From: Laspinema palackyanum D2c
GTDB lineage: Bacteria > Cyanobacteriota > Cyanobacteriia > Cyanobacteriales > Laspinemataceae
DNA length: 64,000 nt
Direction: 5' to 3'
NCBI RefSeq assembly: GCF_025370875.1
Contig: NZ_JAMXFD010000025.1
Coordinates: forward strand, 38,057-102,056
The position numbers and the translations under genes were made by a program. A model generated the notes under the pieces. It had not been told where the DNA came from and did not search any database. It saw only the letters and a program-made list of their open reading frames with translations. Of this stretch, positions 17,831 to 26,092 are shown piece after piece. Position 1 is the stretch's first letter; the number at the start of each line of letters is the position of its first letter.

Positions 17831-18924
17831 GCATTTGGAAGTTAGTTAGGCTCAAATTTGGTAACAGTCCGGTTCACTTTGGAGAGGTGGGAATCGGACT
17901 GGAGCAAAGCAGCGAGCGGATTCGTTCTGATGCCCTATTTAGCGCATGGATCAGCACCTATGCTCGACTGTTTGGCAAAGCGGGGGTAGAGGAATTATTA
18001 GAACGGTTTTGTTCTGAGTCTCAACCGCCCGTGCGGATGAGTTCAACCTTTATCTATTCCCGCCCCGAGGAGAAAAACGCGATTTACTACCTCCCGCGTC
18101 CCCTCAAGTTTCCTATCAATTATCCGGATGAGGATTTGCCATTTTTCAAAGAGTACAAAAAACTGAATTACCTACCGATTCCGGTATGGCATCGATGGTA
18201 TCAAGGGGAGGGATTTACCACCAACGATCAGCAGGAATTGAGTGACAAAGCCCAAAATAAATCCCCAGCTAAGGGAGCATTGCATCAAGCGGCAACCTTT
18301 AATTATGGAGAGACCTTTAAAACAGAAAAACGTCCTAAAATTGCGGTTGATCGCGTCAACGCAGCAACCAACCTGTATCATACCGGCTTTGTCCAATTTA
18401 AGTGGGAGCAGCAGAATGACGAAATCCGCAGTTTAGCTGGATTGTACTTTCTGCTGGAGTTTCCCAAAGAAGATAAATCCTTGGAAACCAATCTTCATGC
18501 CGCCCTTTCTCTCCTCGGTGAGGAAGGATTGGGGGGAAGGCGATCGAGTGGTGCAGGACGATTTGAAATTGAGTGGGAGTCTTCCTTACCCAAAGATTGG
18601 CAAAAAATCCTGACCCCCCCCAAGAATATAACTCATCACTGTGCAATTAGTTTATTTTGGGATGATAATTCATCCGTGTTAGAGCAATTGATAACCAATG
18701 AATGCAGTTATGAGATTCAAGAACGCCGGGGGTGGATTGCCGGTTCTCCATCCGGTCGCAATTTACGCCGAAAATCGGTGCAAATGTTTCTGGAAGGGTC
18801 GGTATTTCCTCATGCTCCCTTGGGGAAACTGGCGAATGTGACACCGGGGGGTTTTACCGATCATAAAATTTATCGCAATGGCATAGCGTTGAGTATTCCC
18901 ATTAAAGTTAAACGGGAGGAATGA
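17827..18924 (+). CDS. csm4: Csm4, crRNA 5'-handle binding RAMP
   Basis: A 365-residue RAMP protein with the Csm4 start (IWKLVRLKFGNSPVHFGE), the segment SSERIRSDALFSA and a Gly-rich loop GLGGRRSSGAGRF near residue 240. Csm4 caps the foot of the Csm complex next to Cas10 and grips the repeat-derived 5' handle of crRNA. It begins with GTG overlapping the csm3 stop by four bases, which indicates translational coupling. The C-terminal part (ERRGWIAGSPSGRNLRRKS) fits the family. Confidence 0.92.
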   Translation: MSIWKLVRLKFGNSPVHFGEVGIGLEQSSERIRSDALFSAWISTYARLFGKAGVEELLERFCSESQPPVRMSSTFIYSRPEEKNAIYYLPRPLKFPINYPDEDLPFFKEYKKLNYLPIPVWHRWYQGEGFTTNDQQELSDKAQNKSPAKGALHQAATFNYGETFKTEKRPKIAVDRVNAATNLYHTGFVQFKWEQQNDEIRSLAGLYFLLEFPKEDKSLETNLHAALSLLGEEGLGGRRSSGAGRFEIEWESSLPKDWQKILTPPKNITHHCAISLFWDDNSSVLEQLITNECSYEIQERRGWIAGSPSGRNLRRKSVQMFLEGSVFPHAPLGKLANVTPGGFTDHKIYRNGIALSIPIKVKREE

Positions 18925-18928
18925 TTCA

Positions 18929-20224
18929 GTGACTGTCTCTAACCCTAAAACTACTCTCACCAAACCGGAGGTTTACGAGTCGAAGCGAATTCGTCTCACC
19001 AGTCAAATATTGCACATTGGTTCAGAAGTTCAAAAGTTAAATCCCTTTGAATATGTGCAAACCTCCAATCGCGTCTATCTTCCCCATTCGGATTCCCTGG
19101 CGAAAGCGCTCAAGCAGCGGGGGTATTTGGAGGATTACATTACGGCCATTGAAAATCGCCAAAGCATTGTTACATTACTGGAAAATGCGTTTGGCGACAA
19201 CTGGCAAAATGCCAAAGACCCGAATAATGAGCCAATTTTTCCGGAACTTTTTAGCAGTCGGAAATGGCCGGAGGGACAGGTAACGGATCTGCGTCCGATG
19301 ATTAGAAATGGCATGGGACAGTTTTATATTCCCGGTTCTTCGATTAAAGGAGCGATCCGAACAGCGATCGCCTACCATCTTCTCAAACACGCAGACCAGT
19401 ATCAAGTTCCTCAACAGCATCGCGTCAGTGCGATCGAGGAAAAACTGCGGGAAACCCTTGGAGGCGGAGGTCTTTCAAAATTTAAGCAGAAATGGTTGGA
19501 TGATGACTTGTTTGAAAGAAATTTATTCTCTAACTTTGATTTATCCTATCAAGGACAACCCATCCGGGCAAAAATTGGGCCAAATACCGATTTTATGCGG
19601 GCGATTCAAGTCACCGATTCTCAGCCATTAGTGGAACATAAAGTCCCCAATAAGCAAGGGAAAGAACTTCCTTACAACATTCCCGTTGTTGCTGAGGTGA
19701 TGGTCTCTAGTCACTATCAAAACGGGCAAGCTAAATATCGCGCATCGATTTATGCCGAGATGGTCGTTAAAGTGCGGACAGAGTTTACCCTCTCGGTCAA
19801 TCCGGAAATGCTGTCTTGGTTTTCCCACCAAGAAGGGATGCAACTGCCATTTAAAACCGTTGACGATATTTTAAACATCTGCCAAGAATTTGCCCAACAG
19901 CAATGGGATTTTGAACATGATTACTGGGAGGATATTCAAAATAAGCAAAATGAGAATGGACGAAATTTAGACTTTAGCGAAATTCGTGACATTTACGAAG
20001 CTGAAAAATGTCCCCATAGTCTGAGATTGGGTTGGGGAAGCGGAATGCGGGGGACTACGGTTAATTTACTGTTTCCCGATGACTTAGTGGCAGATATCCG
20101 CGATGCTTGTGGCATTAAAGCGCCTGGATTTAATGCCCCGAAATCCAGACGCACAGTCATTAGTCACAAAGGAGAGATCAAATATGTTCCAGGATGGGTG
20201 AAGTTTCAGGAGTTGAAAAATTAA
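18929..20224 (+). CDS. csm5: Csm5, head-end RAMP of the type III-A complex
   Basis: A 431-residue RAMP protein: RIRLTSQILHIGSEVQKL at the N-terminus, then YIPGSSIKGAIRTAI (about 135), the RAMP Gly-rich motif. Late residues read RLGWGSGMRGTT. Csm5 caps the 3' end of the crRNA in the Csm complex and recruits trimming nucleases in studied systems. GTG start, 4 bases after the csm4 stop, with GGGAGG upstream. The stop TAA overlaps the ATG of cas6. Confidence 0.9.
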   Translation: MTVSNPKTTLTKPEVYESKRIRLTSQILHIGSEVQKLNPFEYVQTSNRVYLPHSDSLAKALKQRGYLEDYITAIENRQSIVTLLENAFGDNWQNAKDPNNEPIFPELFSSRKWPEGQVTDLRPMIRNGMGQFYIPGSSIKGAIRTAIAYHLLKHADQYQVPQQHRVSAIEEKLRETLGGGGLSKFKQKWLDDDLFERNLFSNFDLSYQGQPIRAKIGPNTDFMRAIQVTDSQPLVEHKVPNKQGKELPYNIPVVAEVMVSSHYQNGQAKYRASIYAEMVVKVRTEFTLSVNPEMLSWFSHQEGMQLPFKTVDDILNICQEFAQQQWDFEHDYWEDIQNKQNENGRNLDFSEIRDIYEAEKCPHSLRLGWGSGMRGTTVNLLFPDDLVADIRDACGIKAPGFNAPKSRRTVISHKGEIKYVPGWVKFQELKN

Positions 20225-20994
20225 TGCTAATCCGTTCAACTTGGACCCTATCTGTCGCCAGTTCTATAGTTTTACCTCGGTCTTATCATTTGGAACTGGT
20301 GAAAGAACTGCATCGGCGCATGGGATTAGAAATAGGGGGAAATCAAACCCCTGCCTTGACTTTTTCTGCTCTACAGGGTTACTACAGCAGTTCCAAAGAA
20401 TTTTGCACCTTTCACCCCGAGGAACTGTATCGTTTATACCTGTGCGGTTTACAGGAACCCACTTCCAAAGCGATCGCCAATCTCGACTTATCGGATACCC
20501 TGGAATTTTTGGGGGCTGAATTCGCAATCAGCGATCGCGAAGACGAGATTACCAGTTATGAACAACTTTACACCACATTAGTCGCCAACGAACCCGAACC
20601 CGTTCGACACTTTAACCTGCAATTTACCACCCCGACTGCTTTTTCCCAACAACAGGTTTATTTACCATTACCCGTTCCTGCTTTGATGTTCCAAAGTTGG
20701 TTGACGCGGTGGAACGAATTTGGGCCAGTTTACCTGGGAAGTGATGAACTGATTACTTATTTAAGTCAGGCGATGGCCCTTTCCAGACATAAACTTTCCA
20801 CCCGCTCGTTTCAAGTTAATCGTAGTTCTATCAGCGGTTTTGTTGGCGATGTCACTCTAAAAACTCGCACCCGCGCCGATCCATTACTGGCAAATGTCGC
20901 TCACTTGCTCATTCGCTATGGCGAATTTGCCGGAACGGGTATCAAAACCCGCTTAGGCATGGGAAAAACTTACCTAAATTTAGACGATAGTTAG
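20224..20994 (+). CDS. cas6: Cas6, CRISPR pre-crRNA endonuclease
   Basis: A 256-residue Cas6. A candidate catalytic His is near the N-terminus (H22 or H30 in SYHLELVKELH), and the C-terminus has the Cas6 Gly-rich loop GEFAGTGIKTRLGMGK that holds the repeat RNA. It cuts each repeat to leave an 8-nt 5' handle in known systems. The start is set at the ATG of the TAATG overlap with csm5; a frame opening 30 bases upstream is not needed. The palindromic repeat of the array at 24.5 kb is its likely substrate. Confidence 0.9.
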   Translation: MLIRSTWTLSVASSIVLPRSYHLELVKELHRRMGLEIGGNQTPALTFSALQGYYSSSKEFCTFHPEELYRLYLCGLQEPTSKAIANLDLSDTLEFLGAEFAISDREDEITSYEQLYTTLVANEPEPVRHFNLQFTTPTAFSQQQVYLPLPVPALMFQSWLTRWNEFGPVYLGSDELITYLSQAMALSRHKLSTRSFQVNRSSISGFVGDVTLKTRTRADPLLANVAHLLIRYGEFAGTGIKTRLGMGKTYLNLDDS

Positions 20995-21000
20995 GATAAA

Positions 21001-22113
21001 ATGATGAGAAACACCCTGATTTGTACCGTAGGCACCAGCTTGTTCAATAATCTCAAATATGCTGATGATTCCATTAAGCAAGTATGGGAGTCAAAAAACT
21101 GGAATCAACTGTCGTTGCTGCTGTTAGAACGAGCAAACACCGAGCGTTTATGTGGGGCGGAAATTAACTCAATCACGAGTATCTGTGCCAAAGGATTCTT
21201 GAATAACCGCCTTCGTTTGATTTTTTTAGTTTCTGATACCGAAGATGGCAAAGCAACGGGAGAATTGCTCAAGCTCTATTATGATCGCGCTAAAAACCCA
21301 TTGCAGTTTGAAGAGGTTGATGTTCGAGTCCTGAAAGGGTTGCGTGATGATAACATCAAAGCCTTTAAGCAAGAAGGATTAAAAAATCTCGTGCGCGAAA
21401 TCAGCACAGAAGTGCGAAAATTTTCTCCCGAGGCGATCGCGATTAATGCAACTGGCGGTTATAAAGCCCAAATTTCCTTTGCCGGGATGATTGGACAAGC
21501 CCTGGAAATTCCAGTTTACTATCTCTTTGAAAAATTTTCAGAAGTCATCGAGTTACCACCGCAACCAGTTGCCCTGGATCTGGGGTTTTGGCTCAATCAT
21601 TATCCCCTATTTGAACAGCTAGAAAGCGAGCAAGTCGTTGCTAAGGCTGAAATTGAAGGCATCCTAGATAATGAATTATTGCAGTCCCTCATTGATGAAG
21701 AAGATTTAGATGGGGAACTTCATGTCTCCCTATCGGCAATGGGGGTCCTGTTTAACGAGCGATCGCGTTTACAATTTGCCAAACAAGAATTTGCAATTCT
21801 AGCGCTCATTCCTCAAGATGATGCCGAACCGACCCGTAAACCTATTAGCTTGAGAGACGATCATGGTAAAGATGTGTTAGATGCTTTCGCTAAAAAAATC
21901 CGCCGTTCTCCTTATGTTAAACAGATTATCAACTCTCTCCCCTTTAACTCAAGTCTTAAAACGCCGATTCGTCGGACATATTCCAATGGAATTGTTGAAT
22001 TTGTCCTAACTTGGACAGACAAGGGATATGGGTTATGCATTCAAACCACGGGACGGAATTTGGCTGAGACAAATACCATTGCTTTACATCTACAAAAAGA
22101 GTTTACCTCTTAA
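21001..22113 (+). CDS. CARF-domain type III effector, C-terminal domain possibly RelE-like
   Basis: A 370-residue protein. Residues 1-190 are a CARF (APE2256/TIGR02619-like) domain: LICTVGTSLFNNL at the start, and INATGGYKAQISFAGMIGQ near 147, the loop that binds cyclic oligoadenylate. A linker at about 205-265 contains a winged-helix-like stretch. The last 110 residues (HGKDVLDAFAKKIRRSPYVK, then GIVEFVLTWTDKGYGLCIQT) have the size and strand order of a RelE-type RNase and lack the R-x4-H of HEPN, so it is not a classic Csm6. CARF-RelE mRNA interferases (Cami1) are known; the match is by pattern only. It is the last gene of the operon, 6 bases after cas6, and the probable executioner. Confidence 0.75.
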   Translation: MMRNTLICTVGTSLFNNLKYADDSIKQVWESKNWNQLSLLLLERANTERLCGAEINSITSICAKGFLNNRLRLIFLVSDTEDGKATGELLKLYYDRAKNPLQFEEVDVRVLKGLRDDNIKAFKQEGLKNLVREISTEVRKFSPEAIAINATGGYKAQISFAGMIGQALEIPVYYLFEKFSEVIELPPQPVALDLGFWLNHYPLFEQLESEQVVAKAEIEGILDNELLQSLIDEEDLDGELHVSLSAMGVLFNERSRLQFAKQEFAILALIPQDDAEPTRKPISLRDDHGKDVLDAFAKKIRRSPYVKQIINSLPFNSSLKTPIRRTYSNGIVEFVLTWTDKGYGLCIQTTGRNLAETNTIALHLQKEFTS

Positions 22114-22177
22114 ATCAGAATAAGGTATTGCTGTCAGCTTAAATGGGATATAAAAGTTATCCATTTTCGTTAACCCG

Positions 22178-22233
22178 GTGCGTCAGCAAACATCACTAAC
22201 GATAAACCCGATCGCCTGTTTATCTGACGCACC
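22178..22233. repeat. Hairpin element after the truncated rpn gene
   Basis: Outer arms GGTGCGTCAG and CTGACGCACC enclose an inner stem GATAAAC/GTTTATC. It lies just past the 3' end of the minus-strand rpn fragment. A related hairpin follows the intact rpn gene, so it may serve as terminator or be a dispersed repeat. Confidence 0.7.
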
Positions 22234-22240
22234 CTACCCA

Positions 22241-22573
22241 TTAAACCTCGGTTCTTTCGTTCAACCAGGCGACGAGATCCGCTTCACTGGTAAAATCCAG
22301 GAGGGCCTCGCTCAACTCCTCTAACTGGAGAATCGATAACTGTCGGACTGCCAAATCTAACTCGGGAGAAATGCCGCCGCAACAGCGGTTAAGTTGACGC
22401 TGAACCAGGGAAACCTCTGCTTGCCGTCTCCCCTGTTCGATTCCCTGTTCGATTCCCTGTTTGATTCCTTGTTTGATTCCTTGTTCCATCCAACTGGTGA
22501 CGATTTCCATGAGTCCCTCCTGTTCTTCGGGTAAAATGGTACTCCATTCGGCTTGAAAGTAGAGAAAAGACAA
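22241..22573 (-). pseudogene. C-terminal fragment of an Rpn-family nuclease gene
   Basis: About 105 codons nearly identical to the last third of the intact rpn-type gene at 22871-23788: STILPEEQEGLMEIVTSWME, a run of EQGI/KQGI repeats expanded from two to four copies, then the DUF4351-like tail. The nuclease core is absent and homology stops near base 22562. It arose by duplication or recombination and is probably not functional. Confidence 0.8.
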
Positions 22574-22600
22574 TTGAATTTCTACTCAAATCAAGAAACA

Positions 22601-22732
22601 ATGCCCACTCCAGAAGAGTTAGGGTATCCCGCTGATTTTTTTGAGAAAACGGCTGGAAAATGGCAAGGAGAGCCTTGGGTTAGAGAAGATTTAGGAGATT
22701 GCGATCGCAGAATTTGGAATATTGAACCCTGA
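22601..22732 (+). pseudogene. Antitoxin C-terminal remnant
   Basis: A 43-codon frame begins MPTPEELGYPADFFEKTAG and resembles the C-terminal tail of cyanobacterial antitoxins that precede VapC genes (the TPEELGYPPGFFE motif). The DNA-binding front is missing. It is followed immediately by the start of a PIN gene in the usual order. Confidence 0.6.
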
Positions 22733-22734
22733 TT

Positions 22735-22821
22735 GATTTATTAGACAGAAATACTGGGATTCAATATTTAACGGGCCCCAGTGAAAATGCAACCGATAAA
22801 TTCAAAGTTACTTCTCGTTAA
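22735..22821 (+). pseudogene. VapC N-terminal remnant
   Basis: Twenty-eight codons resemble the start of a PIN toxin: DLLDRNTGIQYLTGPSEN, where working toxins read YLLDTNTCIQYL. A stop follows at 22819-22821 and no start codon fits. With the antitoxin tail upstream this is the corpse of a vapBC module. Confidence 0.65.
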
Positions 22822-22830
22822 ATTATTGGT

Positions 22831-22866
22831 TTAAATGCGTCAGCAAACATCTGCTGACGCATTTAA
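22831..22866. terminator. Perfect 15-bp hairpin after the intact rpn gene
   Basis: TTAAATGCGTCAGCA and its exact complement enclose a six-base loop, 5 bases past the minus-strand rpn stop. It shares the GCGTCAG/CTGACGC core with the hairpin at 22178-22233. Confidence 0.7.
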
Positions 22867-22870
22867 ACTA

Positions 22871-23788
22871 TTAACCCTCAGTTCTTTCGTTCAACCAGGC
22901 GACGAGATCCGCTTCACTGGTAAAATCCAATAGGGCCTCGCTCAACTCCTCTAACCGGGGAGTCGATAACTGTTGTACTGCCAAATCTAACTCGGGAGAA
23001 ATGCCCCCGCAACGGCGATTGAGTAAACGCTGAACCAGGGAAACCGTTGCTTGCCGCATCCCTTGTTCGATTCCTTGTTCCATCCAACTGGTGACGATTT
23101 CCATAACTCCCTCCTGTTCTTGGGGTAAAATGGTACTCAATTCGGCTTGAAATAGGGCTTGTTCTTCTGGATTTAAACGGAGGTAAATATCGATAAATTC
23201 GGAAATTAACTGGGTTCGGGCTGGATTCAGTTGTAGGTGATGCAGCAGTCGCAAACATTCTAGCTTGACTCGGGGCCGATCGCCTATTTCCATTTGCATT
23301 TTTGCCATCAATGCACAGCCGATCGCATTGTTGCAGTCCCGAAAATCTTGCCAATTTAGGCGATTTAACTGGACGACTTCATAGTTAAATCGGTTCACTT
23401 CTTTGCCGCAACATTCGACTTGATAGTAATTCGGATCCGGTCGTTGCGGTGTATCAAAGGATAGCACCGCAATCGGATAAATGCCGATCGCGTATTTTTC
23501 CCGCAACCGGCAGAAGCAAATAAACATCCGGCGTGGAAAGCTGGACTCGCTGCGCCCTTGAGGTTCGAGATGAATCAGGATGGGGATTTTCCCATATTTC
23601 AGTTGGGCTCGGATGACGAGATCCGCTGCGTATTTCTCCCCAGAGGTGATGTCGGTAAAGAGTTCTTTATCTTGGAACGATAAAGAGTCCGGGTCTATGG
23701 CGTTCCAGAGTTCGGGGAAAAACAGTTCCAAGAATTCGGGGAAGAAGGTTTCTAGGAGTTCTTTGAATAGGCGATCGTGGTCTATCAT
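22871..23788 (-). CDS. Rpn/YhgA-like PD-(D/E)XK nuclease with DUF4351-type tail
   Basis: A 305-residue member of the Rpn (PD-(D/E)XK transposase-like) family common in many copies in cyanobacteria. The N-terminal nuclease core shows LFKELLETFFPEF, ADLVIRAQ and LIHLEPQG, containing the Asp and E-x-Q of the active site. The C-terminal quarter has a coiled EQGIEQGM stretch and a DUF4351-like domain ending LVAWLNERTE. Rpn proteins in E. coli promote recombination and act in phage defence; here the function is inferred. A partial copy lies downstream. It sits between the CRISPR operon and the array. Confidence 0.82.
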   Translation of the reverse strand: MIDHDRLFKELLETFFPEFLELFFPELWNAIDPDSLSFQDKELFTDITSGEKYAADLVIRAQLKYGKIPILIHLEPQGRSESSFPRRMFICFCRLREKYAIGIYPIAVLSFDTPQRPDPNYYQVECCGKEVNRFNYEVVQLNRLNWQDFRDCNNAIGCALMAKMQMEIGDRPRVKLECLRLLHHLQLNPARTQLISEFIDIYLRLNPEEQALFQAELSTILPQEQEGVMEIVTSWMEQGIEQGMRQATVSLVQRLLNRRCGGISPELDLAVQQLSTPRLEELSEALLDFTSEADLVAWLNERTEG

Positions 23789-24001
23789 CGAGATTCGATG
23801 GGGGTTGCTGTTCTGATATTGTATTCTATTTTAATATCAAATCCGCTTTTTTCTCATGATATATTTTGGACTCGATTTTATACAAGCCATCAATAACTAT
23901 ATGGGAAAAACCGTGCGTTGTCTCTATATATAGATGGTATTGCTGTTATAAAATTTGATAAAACAATTAGAAATTGGCTCTATTGACCCGAAATTTATCA
24001 G

Positions 24002-24208
24002 CCTTTTTCGAGTCAGCAGTATTCGGTGTTTGAGTGTCCCCTGGATGAGGAAACTCTCACGGGGTTGATGGAGAATCGCTGGGTGAAGGTGTTGAACCTG
24101 TCGGAAGACAGTCTGCGCGCCTATCCGTTGACTCGGACGGCGAAGAAGCAGGCGAAAATTTACGGCAGTCCTCCGCTGTATGAACCCCCGGATTATTTAA
24201 TTTTTTGA
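24002..24208 (+). pseudogene. cas2: cas2, 5'-truncated
   Basis: The frame reads QYSVFECPLDEETL, then EDSLRAYPLT and ends PPLYEPPDYLIF, the C-terminal two-thirds of a Cas2 protein (second half of the ferredoxin fold). The first ~25-30 residues with the strand-1 catalytic Asp (relatives start about LYLVIYDIP) are missing: an in-frame TGA at 23984 and unrelated sequence lie upstream. A GTG at 24026 is only Val in the motif. Cas2 is needed with Cas1 for spacer capture, so this adaptation gene is dead here, and no cas1 is present. Confidence 0.8.
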
Positions 24209-24540
24209 AGGGGTTATCCCGGGTCAAAGGGGGGGATTTTTTCCCCAACCTTTGACCCGATGGGGGTTTTGGCTTCTGTAACGAAATGTAAATTTTTCCT
24301 GGGATTTGACGGAAAGAGCTAGAGGGAGGATTCGGGCGTAATTTTGAGCTAGGAGGAGATAAAGCGGGTAATTTCCCGCTTTTTTATTCGCTCCTTTTGC
24401 GCTATTGTTCATTCATAGATTGATTTCCGTCAATCTTTCCCCGCTAAAGCAGCGCGTTAAGTTTTGTAACGTTGACCCTCTGTACTTTGGCGCAATCGCA
24501 CCTTGAAAACTAGAGAGTGCAACGGTTTCAACAGGATAGG
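24209..24540 (+). promoter_or_regulatory. Probable CRISPR leader
   Basis: 332 bases between the cas2 remnant and the first repeat. They contain an imperfect inverted repeat GGGTCAAAGG/CCTTTGACCC at about 24218-24258, a terminator-like hairpin at 24361 and A/T-rich blocks. The array is most conserved at this end and decays at the far end, as expected for a leader here. The exact promoter is not visible. Confidence 0.65.
24361..24386 (+). terminator. Rho-independent terminator inside the leader region
   Basis: AAAGCGGG and CCCGCTTT pair around TAATTT and are followed by TTTTATT. It would stop transcripts from the cas2 side before the array, leaving the array to its own promoter further downstream. 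Confidence 0.7.
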
Positions 24541-25677
24541 GTTAATCCCTATCAATTCCCCGCAAGGGGACGGAAACTCTACATTCATGGCCATTCCCAT
24601 CGCCATACAACCTAGCGTTAATCCCTATCAATTCCCCGCAAGGGGACGGAAACAGGTCCCATTCGATTTGGTTAGTGTAGTTTCCCCATGATTTGTTAAT
24701 CCCTATCAATTCCCCCCAAGGGGACGGAAACATGAAAAGTTTGCCCGTCGGCTCTGACCTCCAGGAAATGTTAATCCCTATCAATTCCCCGCAAGGGGAC
24801 GGAAACACTTGATTCACTTGAGATCCAGACGGTACTTCGTCCAGATTGTTAATCCCTATCAATTCCCCGCAAGGGGACGGAAACTCTTCAATTGAAGCGA
24901 AAATCCCGGCTTCGTCGAATACCATTATCGAGTTAATTCCTATCAATTCCCCGCAAGGGGACGGAAACTGCCCGTTCACCACACCGGCACTGTACATGAA
25001 GAACGGTTAATCCCTATCAATTCCCCGCAAGGGGACGGAAACTTTAGACCTCCGAGTCCAAGTTCTTCATAGACTCACCAGATGGCAAGTTAATCCCTAT
25101 CAATTCCCCGCAAGGGGACGGAAACTGCTGAAAGAATTTGCGGATCCCAATAGCTGCAAATGCCCGATGTGAATTCCTATCAATTCCTCGCAAGGGGACG
25201 GAAACCCGAAGGGCCATTCTGGCCACTCCTCCAGTTTGCTTGTGTTATAGTGAATTCCTATCAATTCCCCGGAAGGGGATGGAAACTTGTTTGCTCGGAA
25301 CTCTAGCCCGAGCCACTCCCAGAATAGTGAATCCCTATCAATTCCCCGCAAGGGGACGGAAACACATGAGGGAAAATCATCTTCCCACTGCCGTTGATGT
25401 TGGTTAATTCCTATCAATTCCCCGCAAGGGGACGGAAACACCATACCCAGCATCCGAATGGCGGTCATTGCCCCAAACGTTAATCCCTATCAATTCCCCG
25501 CAAGGGGACGGAAACTACCAATGGAGTATTAAGGGATTACTAAGGAGTAACCCCTGTATTAATTCCTATTAATTCCCCGCAAGGGGACGGAAACTCAAAC
25601 GAGCGCTCAACGTGCCCGGCTGCTCCGTAAGCCTGTGAGGTTTAATCCCTATCAATTCCCCGCAAGGGGACGGAAAC
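24541..25677 (+). CRISPR. CRISPR array, 15 repeats and 14 spacers
   Basis: The 37-nt repeat starts GTTAATCCCTATCAATTCC and ends CAAGGGGACGGAAAC, with a CCCC-GCAA-GGGG hairpin. Repeats start at 24541, 24617, 24695, 24770, 24848, 24932, 25006, 25089, 25169, 25250, 25327, 25403, 25479, 25558 and 25641. Spacers are 37-47 nt and all differ, a spread typical of type III-associated arrays. Repeats 1-8 are nearly identical; variants collect later (GTGAATT in 9 and 10, first base changed in 14 and 15), which puts the leader on the left and transcription on the plus strand. It is the probable crRNA source for the Csm operon, whose Cas6 would cut at the hairpin. Confidence 0.98.
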
Positions 25678-26092
25678 TTCGGATTAGGGTAACCCTTGTG
25701 GATACTGGTGTCCGAGTCGGTGAATATACAACAAAACATCCCTCTTGCTGGTTCCGGTCCAATGCTGAGGTTCTCAACTTAGCGCTTCTCACTCCATACC
25801 CAAGCGCCTGACCCATTCAAACAACCGTTACTAACACTTAATATAAACTTTAAATTATACGTTAACCCTCTCCCCTTCTCTTCCTCTGGTGTGTGGACAA
25901 CCGGGGAGGGGGGGTCTATCCTCTAGGAAATATCAGCGCTGTAGCGGCAGTTCATGTTAAGGATTGACTGCTGACTCTCTGCGGGGTGACTGAGGTTGAA
26001 TCTAGGTTTAAATCACCCATTCCCGGGTTTTAACCCGTGGATTTGACCAAATTGCCTCCGATGGGGTGCGCTGAGGTTTACTGTTTTTCCAG
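25678..26092. other. Intergenic region between array and NRPS genes
   Basis: 415 bases with no supported gene. It holds C/G-rich and A/T-rich patches and a small CCCGGGTT/AACCCGTGG inverted repeat near 26025. A promoter for the NRPS genes should lie here but no convincing -35/-10 pair was found. Confidence 0.5.

Noticed and set aside
21001..22113. Classic Csm6/Csx1 with HEPN RNase
   Set aside because: No R-x4-H motif in the C-terminal region; the CARF half alone does not define Csm6.
24026..24208. A functional small cas2 starting at GTG 24026
   Set aside because: The GTG is the Val of the conserved QYSVFEC strand; the first strand and catalytic Asp of Cas2 would be missing.
24542..25468. 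Minus-strand open frames over the CRISPR array with repeated PSPCGELIGIN peptides
   Set aside because: The repeated peptide is only the translation of the CRISPR repeat; no ribosome sites or domains.
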